Positions 1 through 9,706 of a DNA stretch of 57,341 nt are shown here, one piece after another. The notes below the pieces were generated by a model, which was not told where the DNA came from, ran no database searches, and saw only the letters and a list, made by a program, of their open reading frames with translations. How positions within the stretch are numbered: position 1 is the stretch's first letter; each line of letters opens with the position of its first letter. Source of the DNA: Saprospiraceae bacterium (GTDB taxonomy: Bacteria > Bacteroidota > Bacteroidia > Chitinophagales > Saprospiraceae); contig JADKGI010000024.1 of NCBI GenBank assembly GCA_016722285.1, positions 1-57,341 of the forward strand, given 5' to 3'. Made by a program: the position numbers and the translations under genes.

Positions 1-2
1 CA

Positions 3-761
3 TTACTGACCCCCACCATAATTATAAGTACCGAATCATCTTCTATTGTGGCTTGTCAAAACGTATCTTTTAAAGCATCAACTACGCACGAAGGCTTAAC
101 ACCTTCCTACGAATGGTTCTTGAATGATAATTTGATTAGTATTGCTTCAACTTTTTCATCATCTGCTTTGTCCAATGGTTATCAGATTTATTGCAAAATG
201 ACATCAAGCACTGCTTGCAAGAGCACTCCTACAGTACAATCAAATACAATAACGATGGCTGTAAATCCACTGGCTCAACCCACTGTCACGGTGTCAAATG
301 ATACTATTTATGCATCAAATTATAGTGACGCCCAATTCGATTATTCTTGGTATTTTAATGGGAACAAAGTGTCTGGTGCCCCACTACTGATTTGCAAGCA
401 AGTGGGTAGTGGCACATATTATTTGGTGGTAAATAATAATGGGTGTACGGCAACTTCTGTCACTAAAGATATAATTTGCACTTCACCTACAGAAGATATT
501 ACACAAAAAAACTATTTTAGAATTTACCCCAACCCCACATCTAATGTCTTAAACGTTATTGGAAAGGTTGAAAATAATGCAGGATTTAAGATAGCTATAT
601 TTAATGTTTTAGGAAAAAAGCTGGAAGAAAAATTATTAACAGTTGATGGTGAAGATGTAAGTACTCAATTGAATCTGGAAAATTATTCAAACGGTATTTA
701 TATGATTTCCATATATTCTGATAATTCAAAACAAGTATTTAAAGTATATAAAATGGAATAA
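3..761 (+). CDS. T9SS type A cargo protein, 3' part
   Basis: The reading frame is open from the window edge, so this is the C-terminal part of a larger secreted protein; the GTG at 48 is internal. The visible part contains Cys-containing Ig/PKD-like beta-sandwich sequence (typical phrases are YEWFLND and YSWYFNG) of the sort that decorates Bacteroidota adhesins. The last ~80 residues are a T9SS type A sorting tail: a YPNPTSN motif, a FNVLGKKL strand, a SNGIYMISI strand and a short basic end. Such proteins cross the outer membrane through the type IX system and have the tail cleaved for surface attachment or release. The function of the missing N-terminal part cannot be read here. The family call for the tail is firm. 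Confidence 0.85.
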   Translation, partial: LLTPTIIISTESSSIVACQNVSFKASTTHEGLTPSYEWFLNDNLISIASTFSSSALSNGYQIYCKMTSSTACKSTPTVQSNTITMAVNPLAQPTVTVSNDTIYASNYSDAQFDYSWYFNGNKVSGAPLLICKQVGSGTYYLVVNNNGCTATSVTKDIICTSPTEDITQKNYFRIYPNPTSNVLNVIGKVENNAGFKIAIFNVLGKKLEEKLLTVDGEDVSTQLNLENYSNGIYMISIYSDNSKQVFKVYKME

Positions 762-886
762 TTAATGCAAGGTACAGTGTTATCCGAAAATCACTTTAAA
801 GACGGGCCTGCTTCTCACAGGCGACCAAAGCGAAGGCGGATTCCGAAAAGCCTTATGAGTAGGGATTAATTTTTAATCTAAATAAA

Positions 887-1367
887 ATGAAAAACCAGAA
901 TTCTTCTTATTGGTGTGACGAGTTTTTTTATTTACTTCATTTATCTTGGTTGTGATTCATCAGAAAGTGTAAAAACAAAAACAGCATCAAGCATTTTGAC
1001 AGATGTTGGAAAATGGAAATTGACCAATCTAGAGTATCGGGAAAACAATTCTTCAACCTGGACTTTTTACCAACTTGAATCATGGCGAGTTGATGACTTC
1101 GTAACATTTTCAACAAATGGGACTGGAATATATAATGAAGGACCAACCAAAAAGCGAACTGAGGAACCTCAAACTAGACAAGGGGAATGGTATCTTGCAG
1201 GTAATGATAAACTACTTTCACTTACAGATAAAATTAAAACATTTGAGGGAGAAATAGTTGAAATTTCTGACTCTAAATTAGTGTTAATTGGTTATAAAAT
1301 TCAGGGATCTTCCAATGATTTTAGATTTACATTAAAACCTTTTAGTTACTTAAATTTTGATTCCTAA
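887..1367 (+). pseudogene. Lipocalin-like lipoprotein, frameshifted in the signal peptide
   Basis: The body of the protein reads as a small lipocalin-like lipoprotein: a hydrophobic leader, a lipobox-like LGC at the predicted lipidated Cys, then a beta-rich domain opening with VGKWKLTNLEY as in lipocalin-like domains of Bacteroidota. The natural start is the ATG at 887, whose Met-Lys start would lead into a hydrophobic signal peptide. The run of five A after this ATG puts it one base out of frame with the body; four or seven A would restore a continuous leader. A GTG at 915 would give an in-frame start but with a shortened leader. So this is either a homopolymer sequencing error or a real frame mutation. 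No functional partner is visible nearby. Confidence 0.6.
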
Positions 1368-1534
1368 AATTAAGGATGAATTTGACTTTAATACTTAATA
1401 TTTTAGCGGATACCTAGTCTATAAGAGGTTAATTTGATAATCTATACCCCCGAATTAAATATTTTGAATATTAATGCAGTGCCAGAAAACTGGATGTCAC
1501 ATATGGTGTAAGTTAATTAAAATCTTACCTTTAT

Positions 1535-1580
1535 TTCGATTAGACTTTCCCTATATCTTCATTTGAAAAGTCTAATCGAA
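1535..1580. repeat. 14-bp inverted repeat between convergent genes
   Basis: Perfect inverted repeat: TTCGATTAGACTTT at 1535-1548 and its reverse complement at 1567-1580, separated by 18 nt. It lies between the ends of the convergent lipoprotein and MORN genes. There is no strong T-run on either side, so a bidirectional terminator is possible but not certain. The rest of 1368-1697 shows nothing recognisable. Confidence 0.55.
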
Positions 1581-1697
1581 CTTTATTACACTAAAATGCG
1601 CTCGAAATTGCAAAAAATACTCGCAAAATGATTGCAGGAACCAATTTGCAACATATATCTTTTTCTATTTTATAAGAAAATTCAAATCTATTCAATT

Positions 1698-3047
1698 TTA
1701 CTCTTTTACTTTTTTCATCTTGCCTTCTTTTCCATTTTTAAATTCTTGAATACCTTTAATACCTTTTTCACTAATAGCATCCATTATACCATTATATTTT
1801 TGTCCGTTTTTAAATTCTCCCGAAAAAATAGAACTTCCGCTTGATGAAAATCTTATCATTTCTGTTCCTGCCCCTTCAAGTTCACCATTTAAAAAAGTAC
1901 CTTTTTTTTCAACAAATGCGCCATTTGTTTGAATTGTAAGGTACCCAATACCACTAAACTGGTCGTCTATAAAAGAGCCCTTATAATATAGTACACCGTC
2001 ATTAAGAATATAGTTATAGACACCTTCACCATGTTTTTTACCATTTTTCCACTCTCCATCATACACTTTTTTCCCATTACTATATGTTGTACCAAGGCCG
2101 TCAGGAGCACCATTTTTAAAATTTCCTTGATAATTAAGACTTCCATCGCTTAAAGTAATAGTCCCGTACCCATCTTTTTTATCATTTTTCCATTCACCGT
2201 CATAGACAATTCCAGTTTTATAAATAATCTTTCCCTTACCGCTCTTTTTCCCATCAATATAATCTCCTTCATAAATATCATTTTCAAATTTTAGCAAACC
2301 TTTATCGGTATTCTTTTGCGATTGGTTATTACCAGGTTCAATATAATCCAGCAAAATTCTTGAAGTTTTATTTTCATATCCGGAAGAAAACATACTTTTA
2401 CCCGCCATGCGCCAGCCATTATCCGTACTTTCATAGTCAATTTTACCCGTTAATTCAATATACGTGCCTGTATTAAATTGTACATAATTGTTGGAAAAAG
2501 TTTCTGCGTATATATCTCCTTTACTTGAAAGAACTTTGAAATTATTCCAATACCACTTCCCTCCTAGAAATTTATCACTTGATTCTTTCCAAAAATCTCT
2601 CAGCACCTTAATTATTAGCTTATATTCAAGGGTATATAATTTTTGTCCAAACATATTTTGTTCAACTCCATTCAATTTTTGAAATTCCATAAGACTAATA
2701 AATCGGTTTGATTCTTTACCTATTTGATTATCCATAAATATCCTTGCATCCTCCACTATTTTACTATTATTGTCATTATTAGGAGGATTTTCCTTTTCCA
2801 AATTCTCTTTAAACACATCCTTGGTACCATTTTGGTACTTAATCATAAAGACATCCACTTTATTTGATGTATAAATAGGACCATCCTGGTTATCCCATTT
2901 TTTATACTTTATCAAATCGGGTAAAATTTCTACAACTTTGGATTGTATTTCATCACCATTTTTAAGAATTATCAAATCTTGTGACATCAAATTTTTACCT
3001 GAAATAGAAAAAAGAAATAATAAGCTAAGTTTTGTAAATAATTTCAT
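1698..3047 (-). CDS. Secreted MORN-repeat protein
   Basis: 449 residues with an N-terminal signal peptide (hydrophobic stretch about residues 5-20, cleavage near MSQ/D). Residues ~22-75 resemble a short domain common in Bacteroidota exported proteins (ILKNGDEIQSKVVEI). From about residue 250 onward there are at least six MORN-type repeats of ~23 residues, with the signature YxGEWKNGKKxGxG (for example YDGEWKNDKKDGYG and YDGEWKNGKKHGEG). In other proteins MORN repeats are beta-hairpin scaffolds for lipid or protein binding; here the protein is exported and its ligand is unknown. No T9SS tail is present. It has no close operon partner; the next upstream gene ends over 300 nt away, and 3048-3373 shows nothing recognisable. 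Confidence 0.8.
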   Translation of the reverse strand: MKLFTKLSLLFLFSISGKNLMSQDLIILKNGDEIQSKVVEILPDLIKYKKWDNQDGPIYTSNKVDVFMIKYQNGTKDVFKENLEKENPPNNDNNSKIVEDARIFMDNQIGKESNRFISLMEFQKLNGVEQNMFGQKLYTLEYKLIIKVLRDFWKESSDKFLGGKWYWNNFKVLSSKGDIYAETFSNNYVQFNTGTYIELTGKIDYESTDNGWRMAGKSMFSSGYENKTSRILLDYIEPGNNQSQKNTDKGLLKFENDIYEGDYIDGKKSGKGKIIYKTGIVYDGEWKNDKKDGYGTITLSDGSLNYQGNFKNGAPDGLGTTYSNGKKVYDGEWKNGKKHGEGVYNYILNDGVLYYKGSFIDDQFSGIGYLTIQTNGAFVEKKGTFLNGELEGAGTEMIRFSSSGSSIFSGEFKNGQKYNGIMDAISEKGIKGIQEFKNGKEGKMKKVKE

Positions 3048-3373
3048 GATTAATATTTATTTGCATTAAATAAGAGATTTAAATTTTGAATATTTTCCAA
3101 TCTAAACCAAATACATAAAGTAAAATTAACAATACGCAAAATAATTAACTTTAATGAAACAATCCTATAATTTCTTCAAAAAATATTTCAAGTTGATTAC
3201 CGCCCGCAAAACTCCAATTTTACCCGATCCATATTGCTAGTGCAATTATCCCAATGCATATAAATTTATCTATTTTTATTTGAATGGGGAATGGAATTCT
3301 ATGAATTACTGAAATGATATTTTTTGATAATTAACAAATTACAGAAATAATAAAAAATGATACAAATTAGAAA

Positions 3374-3748
3374 CTACTCCTTTGCCTTTATCTTGTGTAG
3401 AATATAATGATAGGCACTGACATTACTATTTGACAAGACATAAGAATCTATGTATTCATAGCCGTTTTGAGACATAAAGTTAAGGGCATCGATCATACTG
3501 TTAAGGTCAATCTTTTTGCCATGGTCATTTGTGAGTCTTGTATCAGAATTTTTCCAGATACTATTATATTGTCCAAAATCAAGTTCTATATTAAGTTTTG
3601 AGCTTAACAGCTTTGTGGTACCAATTATCTCTACATACTCTGTGCTTATTGAATCCAATGGTATGTTGTTCACAAAATATTTAGTTGTTTCCTGGCCTGA
3701 TAAAGTTTGAACCCAAAACAGAAATCCTAACAGCCATATGCGTTTCAT
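3374..3748 (-). CDS. Small exported hypothetical protein
   Basis: 124 residues with a clear signal peptide (MKRIWLLGFLFWVQTLSG, cleavage likely before QET). The mature part of ~105 residues has no motif I recognise. It contains VEIIGTTKLLSSKLNIELDFG, which suggests an alpha/beta fold, and an ALNFMSQNGYEYID stretch seen in small uncharacterised Bacteroidota proteins. The ATG at 3748 is favoured because it gives the signal peptide directly. It stands alone, with ~330 nt to the MORN gene and ~470 nt to the next gene. Confidence 0.65.
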   Translation of the reverse strand: MKRIWLLGFLFWVQTLSGQETTKYFVNNIPLDSISTEYVEIIGTTKLLSSKLNIELDFGQYNSIWKNSDTRLTNDHGKKIDLNSMIDALNFMSQNGYEYIDSYVLSNSNVSAYHYILHKIKAKE

Positions 3749-3902
3749 AAAAGTTGATATTTTATTGATAAAAAAGTAAAATTAGTGATTATAAACCAAT
3801 ATTTCAATTATCCATATCAGTCATAGAAAAGAGTTCGTCCTATAAGTCATCCCGAAATATATAAATGCAATTATCACGTAATTTTCAAAGTCAACTGATA
3901 CC

Positions 3903-4028
3903 CTTCTCGAGTCGCATCATTTGACCTATTCGGGGTTGATCTCGTGGAGATTGGGTAGTGGGATTTATAGGGTGAGTTTTCAGGCGCCAGATATTGAGTT
4001 GTATGAGGAAGTAGTGATGATTTATTAG
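3903..4028 (+). pseudogene. Possible remnant of a T9SS sorting tail
   Basis: Inside the 470-nt gap between genes, one plus-strand frame without an upstream start reads ...LISWRLGSGIYRVSFQ... and ends EEVVMIY before a TAG at 4026. This resembles the last third of a type A sorting tail (the SGIYfvr strand followed by a final beta strand). The stretch looks more G-rich than the flanking DNA. No body of a gene is attached. It is probably a relic of a deleted cargo gene, but so short a match could be chance. Confidence 0.3.
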
Positions 4029-4173
4029 CAGTTCAATTTGATAGCTACTTCTTCATTGAAAATAAAAATCATTCTATTCATGATGGAAATCTGTCTCATC
4101 TTATGTGATGAGAACAGGTTATTTATAAAGTGTAAATAGATTTGACATTAAAAAATGTACCTCAAGTGGTTTT

Positions 4174-4211
4174 AAAAAAAGGTTGCTCTGTTGTGGAAAC
4201 AAAGCAACCTT
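4174..4211 (-). terminator. Intrinsic terminator of the LamG gene
   Basis: Inverted repeat AAGGTTGCT (4179-4187) / AGCAACCTT (4203-4211). Read on the minus strand, the hairpin is followed by seven T (4174-4180). It lies 10 nt beyond the stop of the large LamG/cohesin gene, as expected for its terminator. Confidence 0.75.
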
Positions 4212-4220
4212 AAAAAAATA

Positions 4221-7200
4221 TTAAATTTTAATTATCATCTTCCATGCTAATGGTAATGTATTTAAGTCATTCAGGATCACATAATATACTCCAGGTTGGT
4301 TAATATCATCAAGTGTCAAAACTGTAGTGCCATTGTTTAGTTGTATGCGTTGTTTACCCATTAGAATTCCAACAGAATTATACCAACTCAAGTCACAGCT
4401 CTTTGATATCGAACTAACAATTGAAATATTTGTACTCAAAACAAAAGGATTTGGACTTGCAGAAATAAGAGTTTTATCAGGTAATTGATCTGATAATGAG
4501 GACAAAGTACTGTATGATATTTTTCCTTTCTCTAAGTTATATTTAAGCAATTTGAAATCAGATGTTACCACTTCAATAGGAGTTGTCGGCGATGAATAAA
4601 TCATTACATCTGTCGAGCTTCCCGCCTTACCTATAACTTCAAAAGTTAGGTAAAAGAGTGATTCATCATCTGCCACCGAATATCCTTTTGCTAGGGCTTC
4701 CAACCAAACCAGGTTAAGCTGACCATTGACTATATTTGATACACCAGCATTAATGTCAAGATTAATATATTGTGACCCAATACCAACATAAGATAGCATG
4801 GAAGGGGCCCACTGAATTGAAAACTGGAATGCCGCAACATCTTTAAATCCTTTGGTATAAATAGGAACTTTAATTATATTTTCATTTATAACCTGTTGGT
4901 TTTTAATATAAAATGAAACTGTATCTGTTACAGATCGATTATGTATAGGATTGTATGTATCATCCACATCTCCTAGTTTCATGCCGATAAAGTTCTGAGT
5001 AGTAACATCACTAACAGTTGTAATAAATGCAGACTCTGGGAAAGGAAATGGGTTTGTTAAATTAGAAAACATGTGATTCGCTGGCACAAATCGCCACAAT
5101 TTACCAGTGGTATAAGTAGAAATATTTCCTTGAATCAACGCAAGTACTTGATTTACATCAGCAGAAGTAATAGTCCCACTACCATTTATGTCTGCGGCTA
5201 TTATTTTGTAGGGTGACTGCAGTAATTCATTGCCAAGTATATGTTTTCTAATTCTTAGTGCATCGGTAACAGTTATCCCGTTTGTATTTATTGAATCATT
5301 AGCTTTTGAAGGAGTGATGGTGTAGGACTTATTTTTTGATAATATCATAGAATAAGTACCGTTTTGAACACTCAATGTATTAAGTGTGTCAGCTCCTACA
5401 GCCCTTACCGTTGCTGCAGGTATACCCTTACCAGATTCAGTTGCTAATTTACCACCAACTGACACATAATAAAGGATGTTTACCCGACCTGGAAATAGTA
5501 GCGGAAAAGTTAAAGTATTCAAATTTTTATCAGAAAACTCAACTGATATTGGGTCATTTGTAAATCTGACATCACTAAATTCTTTTCCACCACCGAGTGT
5601 TTTGAATCGTATCTTCATAGCAACTGAACCATCTGCTAAGGTTAAAGGAATGAGGTTTAAACTATTCCATGCAAACCCAATCTTACCGGATGATAATTGA
5701 GATAAACCTAAATTTTCATCGGATAAAGCACCTAATGATACTCCCGATAATCCAGCAAACTCAAGCACAGACGGATCAAATTGTAGAGTAAACTGTGCTG
5801 ATATGATTTCTTTAAAATTCTTTGTTTTTATTGTTACCTCGACAATTTGACCAACAGGTGCTGAAATAGTATCCATTTTTAGCGCAAATTGATCTTCAAT
5901 GGGTTGTAAATCGTACATTTTTTTGATTTCTTCAGATGATAGTTTTCTTCCCCATACTCCGATATCATCTATTGCTCCGTTAAAATATTTATTATCACCA
6001 GCATAATATCCGATTCTTACCGGAAAAGTTGATGTGCATTTACCAGATTGGCCTCGCCAAGATTGCGTGTCCTGAAGTACACCATCCAAATAAATATACC
6101 CTAAACTACTGTCAACTGTGAAAGTAATTAAGTGCCACTTCCCATCGTTCGTCTTTCCCTGTGTTTCAAATAATGGATAATCATCATATTGCGATATCAT
6201 TGCATCTGTCCTAGATCGCAAATACCATCCACTTCCTGCGTCTCCAGCGTCTCCGGGGTAAAGAGTCCATCCATTCCAGGCAGCAGCATAATATTTATTT
6301 ACGATATGACCTGTATTAATTTGATTTGTCTTTATCCAAGCAGATACAGAAAATGGAAATTGATTAAAAGCTTCATTATGTGGAATCTCAATATAAGTTC
6401 TGCCATCCATAAAGAAAGCATTATTTTCCATATTATGTCGATCCCTGGTATATAACTCATTTCCTTCCTTAATTTTACCATGATGTTTATTTCCACTTGC
6501 ATCCAACATATTGCCGCAGAAAGGCCATGCAGCAACAAGCTTGTCAGTAGTAAAATTATCAGGTTTACAACAATCCGTAACTGTAATTAAAATGCTATCC
6601 ACACAAACTGTTGTACCAGAAGTAACGGTAACAGAATAGACCGTATTGGTGTCTGGAGTAACTGAAATAGATGCATTTGCACTACCATTTGACCACTTAT
6701 AGGTTGTATTTCCTGTATATTCCATTATCACAGTTCCGTTTATATTACCATCTATGTCATTCCAATATGCACCAGTATTACTCCAATCCATTATTCCGAA
6801 ATTTTCGCTTCCACCACTAGGTTCATTTTGAACCCAACCCTTATCAATGGAAGCCCAATTTGTGTATGACAAAGCAGAACCATCTAACCATTTCCAACCA
6901 CCAGATGGCTCAAAATAATTTGGGTCATTACTATCTTGATATAATCCCAATAGAAAATCTCCAAAAGCTTGACTATTTGCTATAGAAACAGATACATTGT
7001 CATTTTCCATTTGAGAATTTACGCAATACATATATCCCCCATTTTGTTCACACAATATTTTTGCTTGAGGCCACGTCATTCGAGTTTTATATTGAAGATA
7101 ATAGTGATTATTATATTTCACTAGTAAAGACCATAGTCCCGAATTAACAAGTGTATTTACCTCTGTTTGAACTTGGGCCGATGGTAAATTACTATTTGCG

Positions 7201-8063
7201 GTTAAAGTCAAAGATTCACCTTCACAAATTTCAGGTGATCCACCCGAAACTATCTTTGCACCACATCCCTCTTGCGCAGGCAAATATAATTTAGAAATCT
7301 CATTTGGATTCAAAACTCTATTCCATATACCGATATCGTCCAGCTGCCCATTATACGGATACCAAAAAGGGTCGGTGTCTTTGCCTGAACCCATTATACC
7401 AAAATAAAGATCTTGATTATTTGCCCCGGAAAAATCTCTTTCCAGGGATTTTGTTTTTACTAAGCTCCCATTCAAATATATTTTAAATTCTTTATCTGTG
7501 GCAACAAGAACAAAATGTTTCCATTGTGATTTCAGACCTGTTACATGTGAGAAAAGCGCCAAATTATTTTGTTTATCACGAGCTTCACAGCACCCATTTG
7601 TATTGTAATATCCCAAATAATCAATCTCCTTGTCGTATGTTATTTCCGCAAAAAATCCTGGCGGGGTGCCTATTCCATCACCCTCCTTTGCGAACAAAAC
7701 AGAGGTTCCGTCAGCACTTATAGTGCCATTGCCATTCATGGAGTTACCGGGTATATCTTTATACCATAATGAAATGGTGAACCCAGACTGAAATTGTAAA
7801 CTGGATGAATTTGGTATTTTTATATGGTCTTTAGAACCAAATCCTCTAAATGCATACGCCGAATTAGGTTTATCAAATCGATCTTTGGTTAAGGTAGCTC
7901 CTGAGGCGCTGCCATGATTACCTACCCCACTGAGATCATTTGTGTTTCCATTCATTGGAAACCATGCAACAAGGCCATTAGTGGATACGTAACTTGGAAT
8001 TTGAGAAAATGCAGCTATGGATACTACGAGATTAATAAATAAGAATAAAAGAAAATTTTTCAT
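4221..8063 (-). CDS. LamG / C-type lectin / cohesin / dockerin T9SS adhesin
   Basis: 1280 residues, intact. Domains in order: signal peptide (1-20); LamG/concanavalin-like domain (~22-260, opening GLVAWFPMNGNTNDLSG); C-type lectin-like domain (~305-450, with WPQAKILCEQNGG and the WNDIDG region); a short Ig-like linker; second LamG domain (~510-735, AWPFCGNMLDASG); cohesin-like domain (~745-865); a region with two dockerin-type Ca-binding repeats (NDSINTNGITVTDALRI and DINGSGTITSADVNQVLALI, ~935-985); a second cohesin-like domain (~1040-1170); and a degenerate type A sorting tail (ASPNPF, then GVYYVIL). It is predicted to be surface-exposed and to bind glycans or other proteins. Cohesin and dockerin together in one protein suggest self- or partner-assembly. 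That is inference; it is not evidence for a cellulosome, as no hydrolase is present. Confidence 0.85.
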   Translation of the reverse strand: MKNFLLFLFINLVVSIAAFSQIPSYVSTNGLVAWFPMNGNTNDLSGVGNHGSASGATLTKDRFDKPNSAYAFRGFGSKDHIKIPNSSSLQFQSGFTISLWYKDIPGNSMNGNGTISADGTSVLFAKEGDGIGTPPGFFAEITYDKEIDYLGYYNTNGCCEARDKQNNLALFSHVTGLKSQWKHFVLVATDKEFKIYLNGSLVKTKSLERDFSGANNQDLYFGIMGSGKDTDPFWYPYNGQLDDIGIWNRVLNPNEISKLYLPAQEGCGAKIVSGGSPEICEGESLTLTANSNLPSAQVQTEVNTLVNSGLWSLLVKYNNHYYLQYKTRMTWPQAKILCEQNGGYMYCVNSQMENDNVSVSIANSQAFGDFLLGLYQDSNDPNYFEPSGGWKWLDGSALSYTNWASIDKGWVQNEPSGGSENFGIMDWSNTGAYWNDIDGNINGTVIMEYTGNTTYKWSNGSANASISVTPDTNTVYSVTVTSGTTVCVDSILITVTDCCKPDNFTTDKLVAAWPFCGNMLDASGNKHHGKIKEGNELYTRDRHNMENNAFFMDGRTYIEIPHNEAFNQFPFSVSAWIKTNQINTGHIVNKYYAAAWNGWTLYPGDAGDAGSGWYLRSRTDAMISQYDDYPLFETQGKTNDGKWHLITFTVDSSLGYIYLDGVLQDTQSWRGQSGKCTSTFPVRIGYYAGDNKYFNGAIDDIGVWGRKLSSEEIKKMYDLQPIEDQFALKMDTISAPVGQIVEVTIKTKNFKEIISAQFTLQFDPSVLEFAGLSGVSLGALSDENLGLSQLSSGKIGFAWNSLNLIPLTLADGSVAMKIRFKTLGGGKEFSDVRFTNDPISVEFSDKNLNTLTFPLLFPGRVNILYYVSVGGKLATESGKGIPAATVRAVGADTLNTLSVQNGTYSMILSKNKSYTITPSKANDSINTNGITVTDALRIRKHILGNELLQSPYKIIAADINGSGTITSADVNQVLALIQGNISTYTTGKLWRFVPANHMFSNLTNPFPFPESAFITTVSDVTTQNFIGMKLGDVDDTYNPIHNRSVTDTVSFYIKNQQVINENIIKVPIYTKGFKDVAAFQFSIQWAPSMLSYVGIGSQYINLDINAGVSNIVNGQLNLVWLEALAKGYSVADDESLFYLTFEVIGKAGSSTDVMIYSSPTTPIEVVTSDFKLLKYNLEKGKISYSTLSSLSDQLPDKTLISASPNPFVLSTNISIVSSISKSCDLSWYNSVGILMGKQRIQLNNGTTVLTLDDINQPGVYYVILNDLNTLPLAWKMIIKI

Positions 8064-8203
8064 GATAAATAATTTAGGTTAGAGAAAAAATAAGTTGAAT
8101 TAATTATCTGGGCTTAAATTCCAGCAACAAATGCAACCTAAATGTGGGATACACCTTTTGTTGGTACGTTAAGGCTTTTTAACAATGAGATACGCTGTAA
8201 TTA

Positions 8204-8581
8204 TTACTTTAACCATTCTGCTACTCCTCCATGCCCGGAGCATGTTCCACGCCTGTTTTTACTGAAAGAAAAAGAACCATCATTACATTTTGCGGTAGCG
8301 TTTTCAGGAGCTTCGGCATAAAATGTTGGTGCCTGAACATCCTGACCGAAACTGTTTGTATATATATGGACTGGCTCCAATGGTGGATTGTCGGAATCAT
8401 TATCATCTGTTAATATTTTATTACCAGGGATAAAATCTAGGGATTTAGTTTTTTCACCATTTAAATCATCTGTAGAAATTTCCTTTTTAGGTAGTTTTAT
8501 CTGGCCAGTTTCCCGGATTATCACTTCGGATCCCAAATAAAAAAAAGAGAATGCGCTTAAGAATGATATAATGAATCTCAT
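8204..8581 (-). CDS. DUF3761-type exported protein
   Basis: The ATG at 8581 starts a signal peptide or membrane anchor (MRFIISFLSAFSFFYLG). A longer frame to 8623 exists but places 14 polar and mixed residues in front of it, so the shorter start is chosen. The C-terminal ~35 residues match the DUF3761 family: ATAKCNDGSFSFS, then RRGTCSGHGGVAEWL, with two conserved Cys. Family members are small exported proteins of unknown function. The middle region is acidic and low in structure. A single TGTATGAAAG half-site lies just upstream (8608-8617) without a paired second repeat. Confidence 0.75.
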   Translation of the reverse strand: MRFIISFLSAFSFFYLGSEVIIRETGQIKLPKKEISTDDLNGEKTKSLDFIPGNKILTDDNDSDNPPLEPVHIYTNSFGQDVQAPTFYAEAPENATAKCNDGSFSFSKNRRGTCSGHGGVAEWLK

Positions 8582-8788
8582 GTTGTAAATGATTTTAAAG
8601 ATTAGTGTGTATGAAAGATTCAAAGCATATTATCCTCATCTCAGTGAGCTATGCTAATATGATATTTAAATAGTAGAAAGTAGAATTCTTCCAAAATGTC
8701 AGAGGGTAAGGTCGCTGGTCCAAAGAGAATGACACAAATTTTAACAATTTTATTTAGGTTGTATCATCAAGCTATTACTGAGGAATAC

Positions 8789-9706
8789 TTACCATCCTCT
8801 CCGTTTTGGAACATATACTTTATTCCCATTACTATTAATGTAATATTGTCCTCCTTGCGGGCCTGTGTATATGATATTTCCCTGACCGTAATTATTAGCC
8901 TGGTTTGAGTAATCAGGTGCCCTGTATCCGGCCTGACTTGAATATGGATTGTAATTTCCGTTGGTACTCCAGTTATTATGATTTGTATTATCAGAAATGG
9001 TTTTGTAGTAGCCGGATATATAAGTGCCATCACTTTTATAATACCCGTTGGATTCAAAAGTTTCTTCAATGTTGGTTTTTTTATCTGAAAATAATTCTAC
9101 CATTCCTTCTGATGTCAGCTTTTCCATAACACCATCTGTACAAAGGATAAAAACATCATCAGCTGTTATATTAGGTATATGATGGATTTTGATACTATCG
9201 GCAACAATCGGATGATCATTAGAAATAGCTTGTGTGATCCTGGATCTCATCGGGTGCGTTTTCATTTCGTATTCGCTTTCCAATATTCCAGCTTCGTAAA
9301 GTTCCTGCACAAAAGAATGATCTTTGGACACCCACCATTCCCCTTTAGATTTACTGATATAAAATATTTTACTATCCCCGATATGTGTTACATAAGCATC
9401 TTTCTCATGGATCAGAATCAACGCAATGGTTGTACTGGAATCTTTTATCGGAATAGTTTCACATTTAAGTTGTAACTCCTTATTAGCGATTAGAATTAGA
9501 TATTTGATCAAATCTACGGGTTTCGCATTAAAAGTCTTATAATTTCTGGAAATACTGTCAGTTGTCAGCTCACTCGCAATAGCTCCGGAATTTCCTCCGC
9601 CAACACCATCACAAACAACAAATAGTGATTGATCAGCCGCAATATAAAGACTGTCTTCCTGCCTTGATCGGATACCCTGTTGATTAAAATGATACACTTT
9701 CATCAA
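8789..9706 (-). CDS. PP2C-type Ser/Thr phosphatase with unusual C-terminal tail
   Basis: 305 residues. The first ~230 are a PP2C (PPM) phosphatase. Metal-site motifs are visible: RQEDS near the N-terminus, CDGVGGG (~33-39), GDSKIF (~108) and CTDGVMEKL (~190). It would remove phosphate from Ser/Thr on proteins, presumably opposing a kinase such as the one at 27622-31061. After FSDKK (~212) the usual last PP2C segment with its D-N metal-binding pair is not seen. In its place are a NGYYKSDGTYISGYYKT segment with NNWSTNGN..NPY, then GPQGGQYYINSNGNKVYV, both known from secreted or virus-associated small domains. Its ATG overlaps the stop of the upstream FHA gene (ATGA at 9703-9706), so the two are translationally coupled. 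It is the last gene of the operon that starts at 11137. Confidence 0.85.
   Translation of the reverse strand: MMKVYHFNQQGIRSRQEDSLYIAADQSLFVVCDGVGGGNSGAIASELTTDSISRNYKTFNAKPVDLIKYLILIANKELQLKCETIPIKDSSTTIALILIHEKDAYVTHIGDSKIFYISKSKGEWWVSKDHSFVQELYEAGILESEYEMKTHPMRSRITQAISNDHPIVADSIKIHHIPNITADDVFILCTDGVMEKLTSEGMVELFSDKKTNIEETFESNGYYKSDGTYISGYYKTISDNTNHNNWSTNGNYNPYSSQAGYRAPDYSNQANNYGQGNIIYTGPQGGQYYINSNGNKVYVPKRRGW

Noticed and set aside
1632..1844. Plus-strand frame at the 3' end of the MORN gene
   Set aside because: It is mostly the antisense of the MORN gene and rich in Phe/Tyr/Ile from AT composition.
8608..8640. TGTATGAAAG upstream of the DUF3761 gene
   Set aside because: Single half-site only, too close to the start; no partner repeat at 21 bp.
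8696..8908. Small plus-strand frame between the DUF3761 and PP2C genes
   Set aside because: It overlaps the PP2C tail on the other strand and shows no recognisable protein features.
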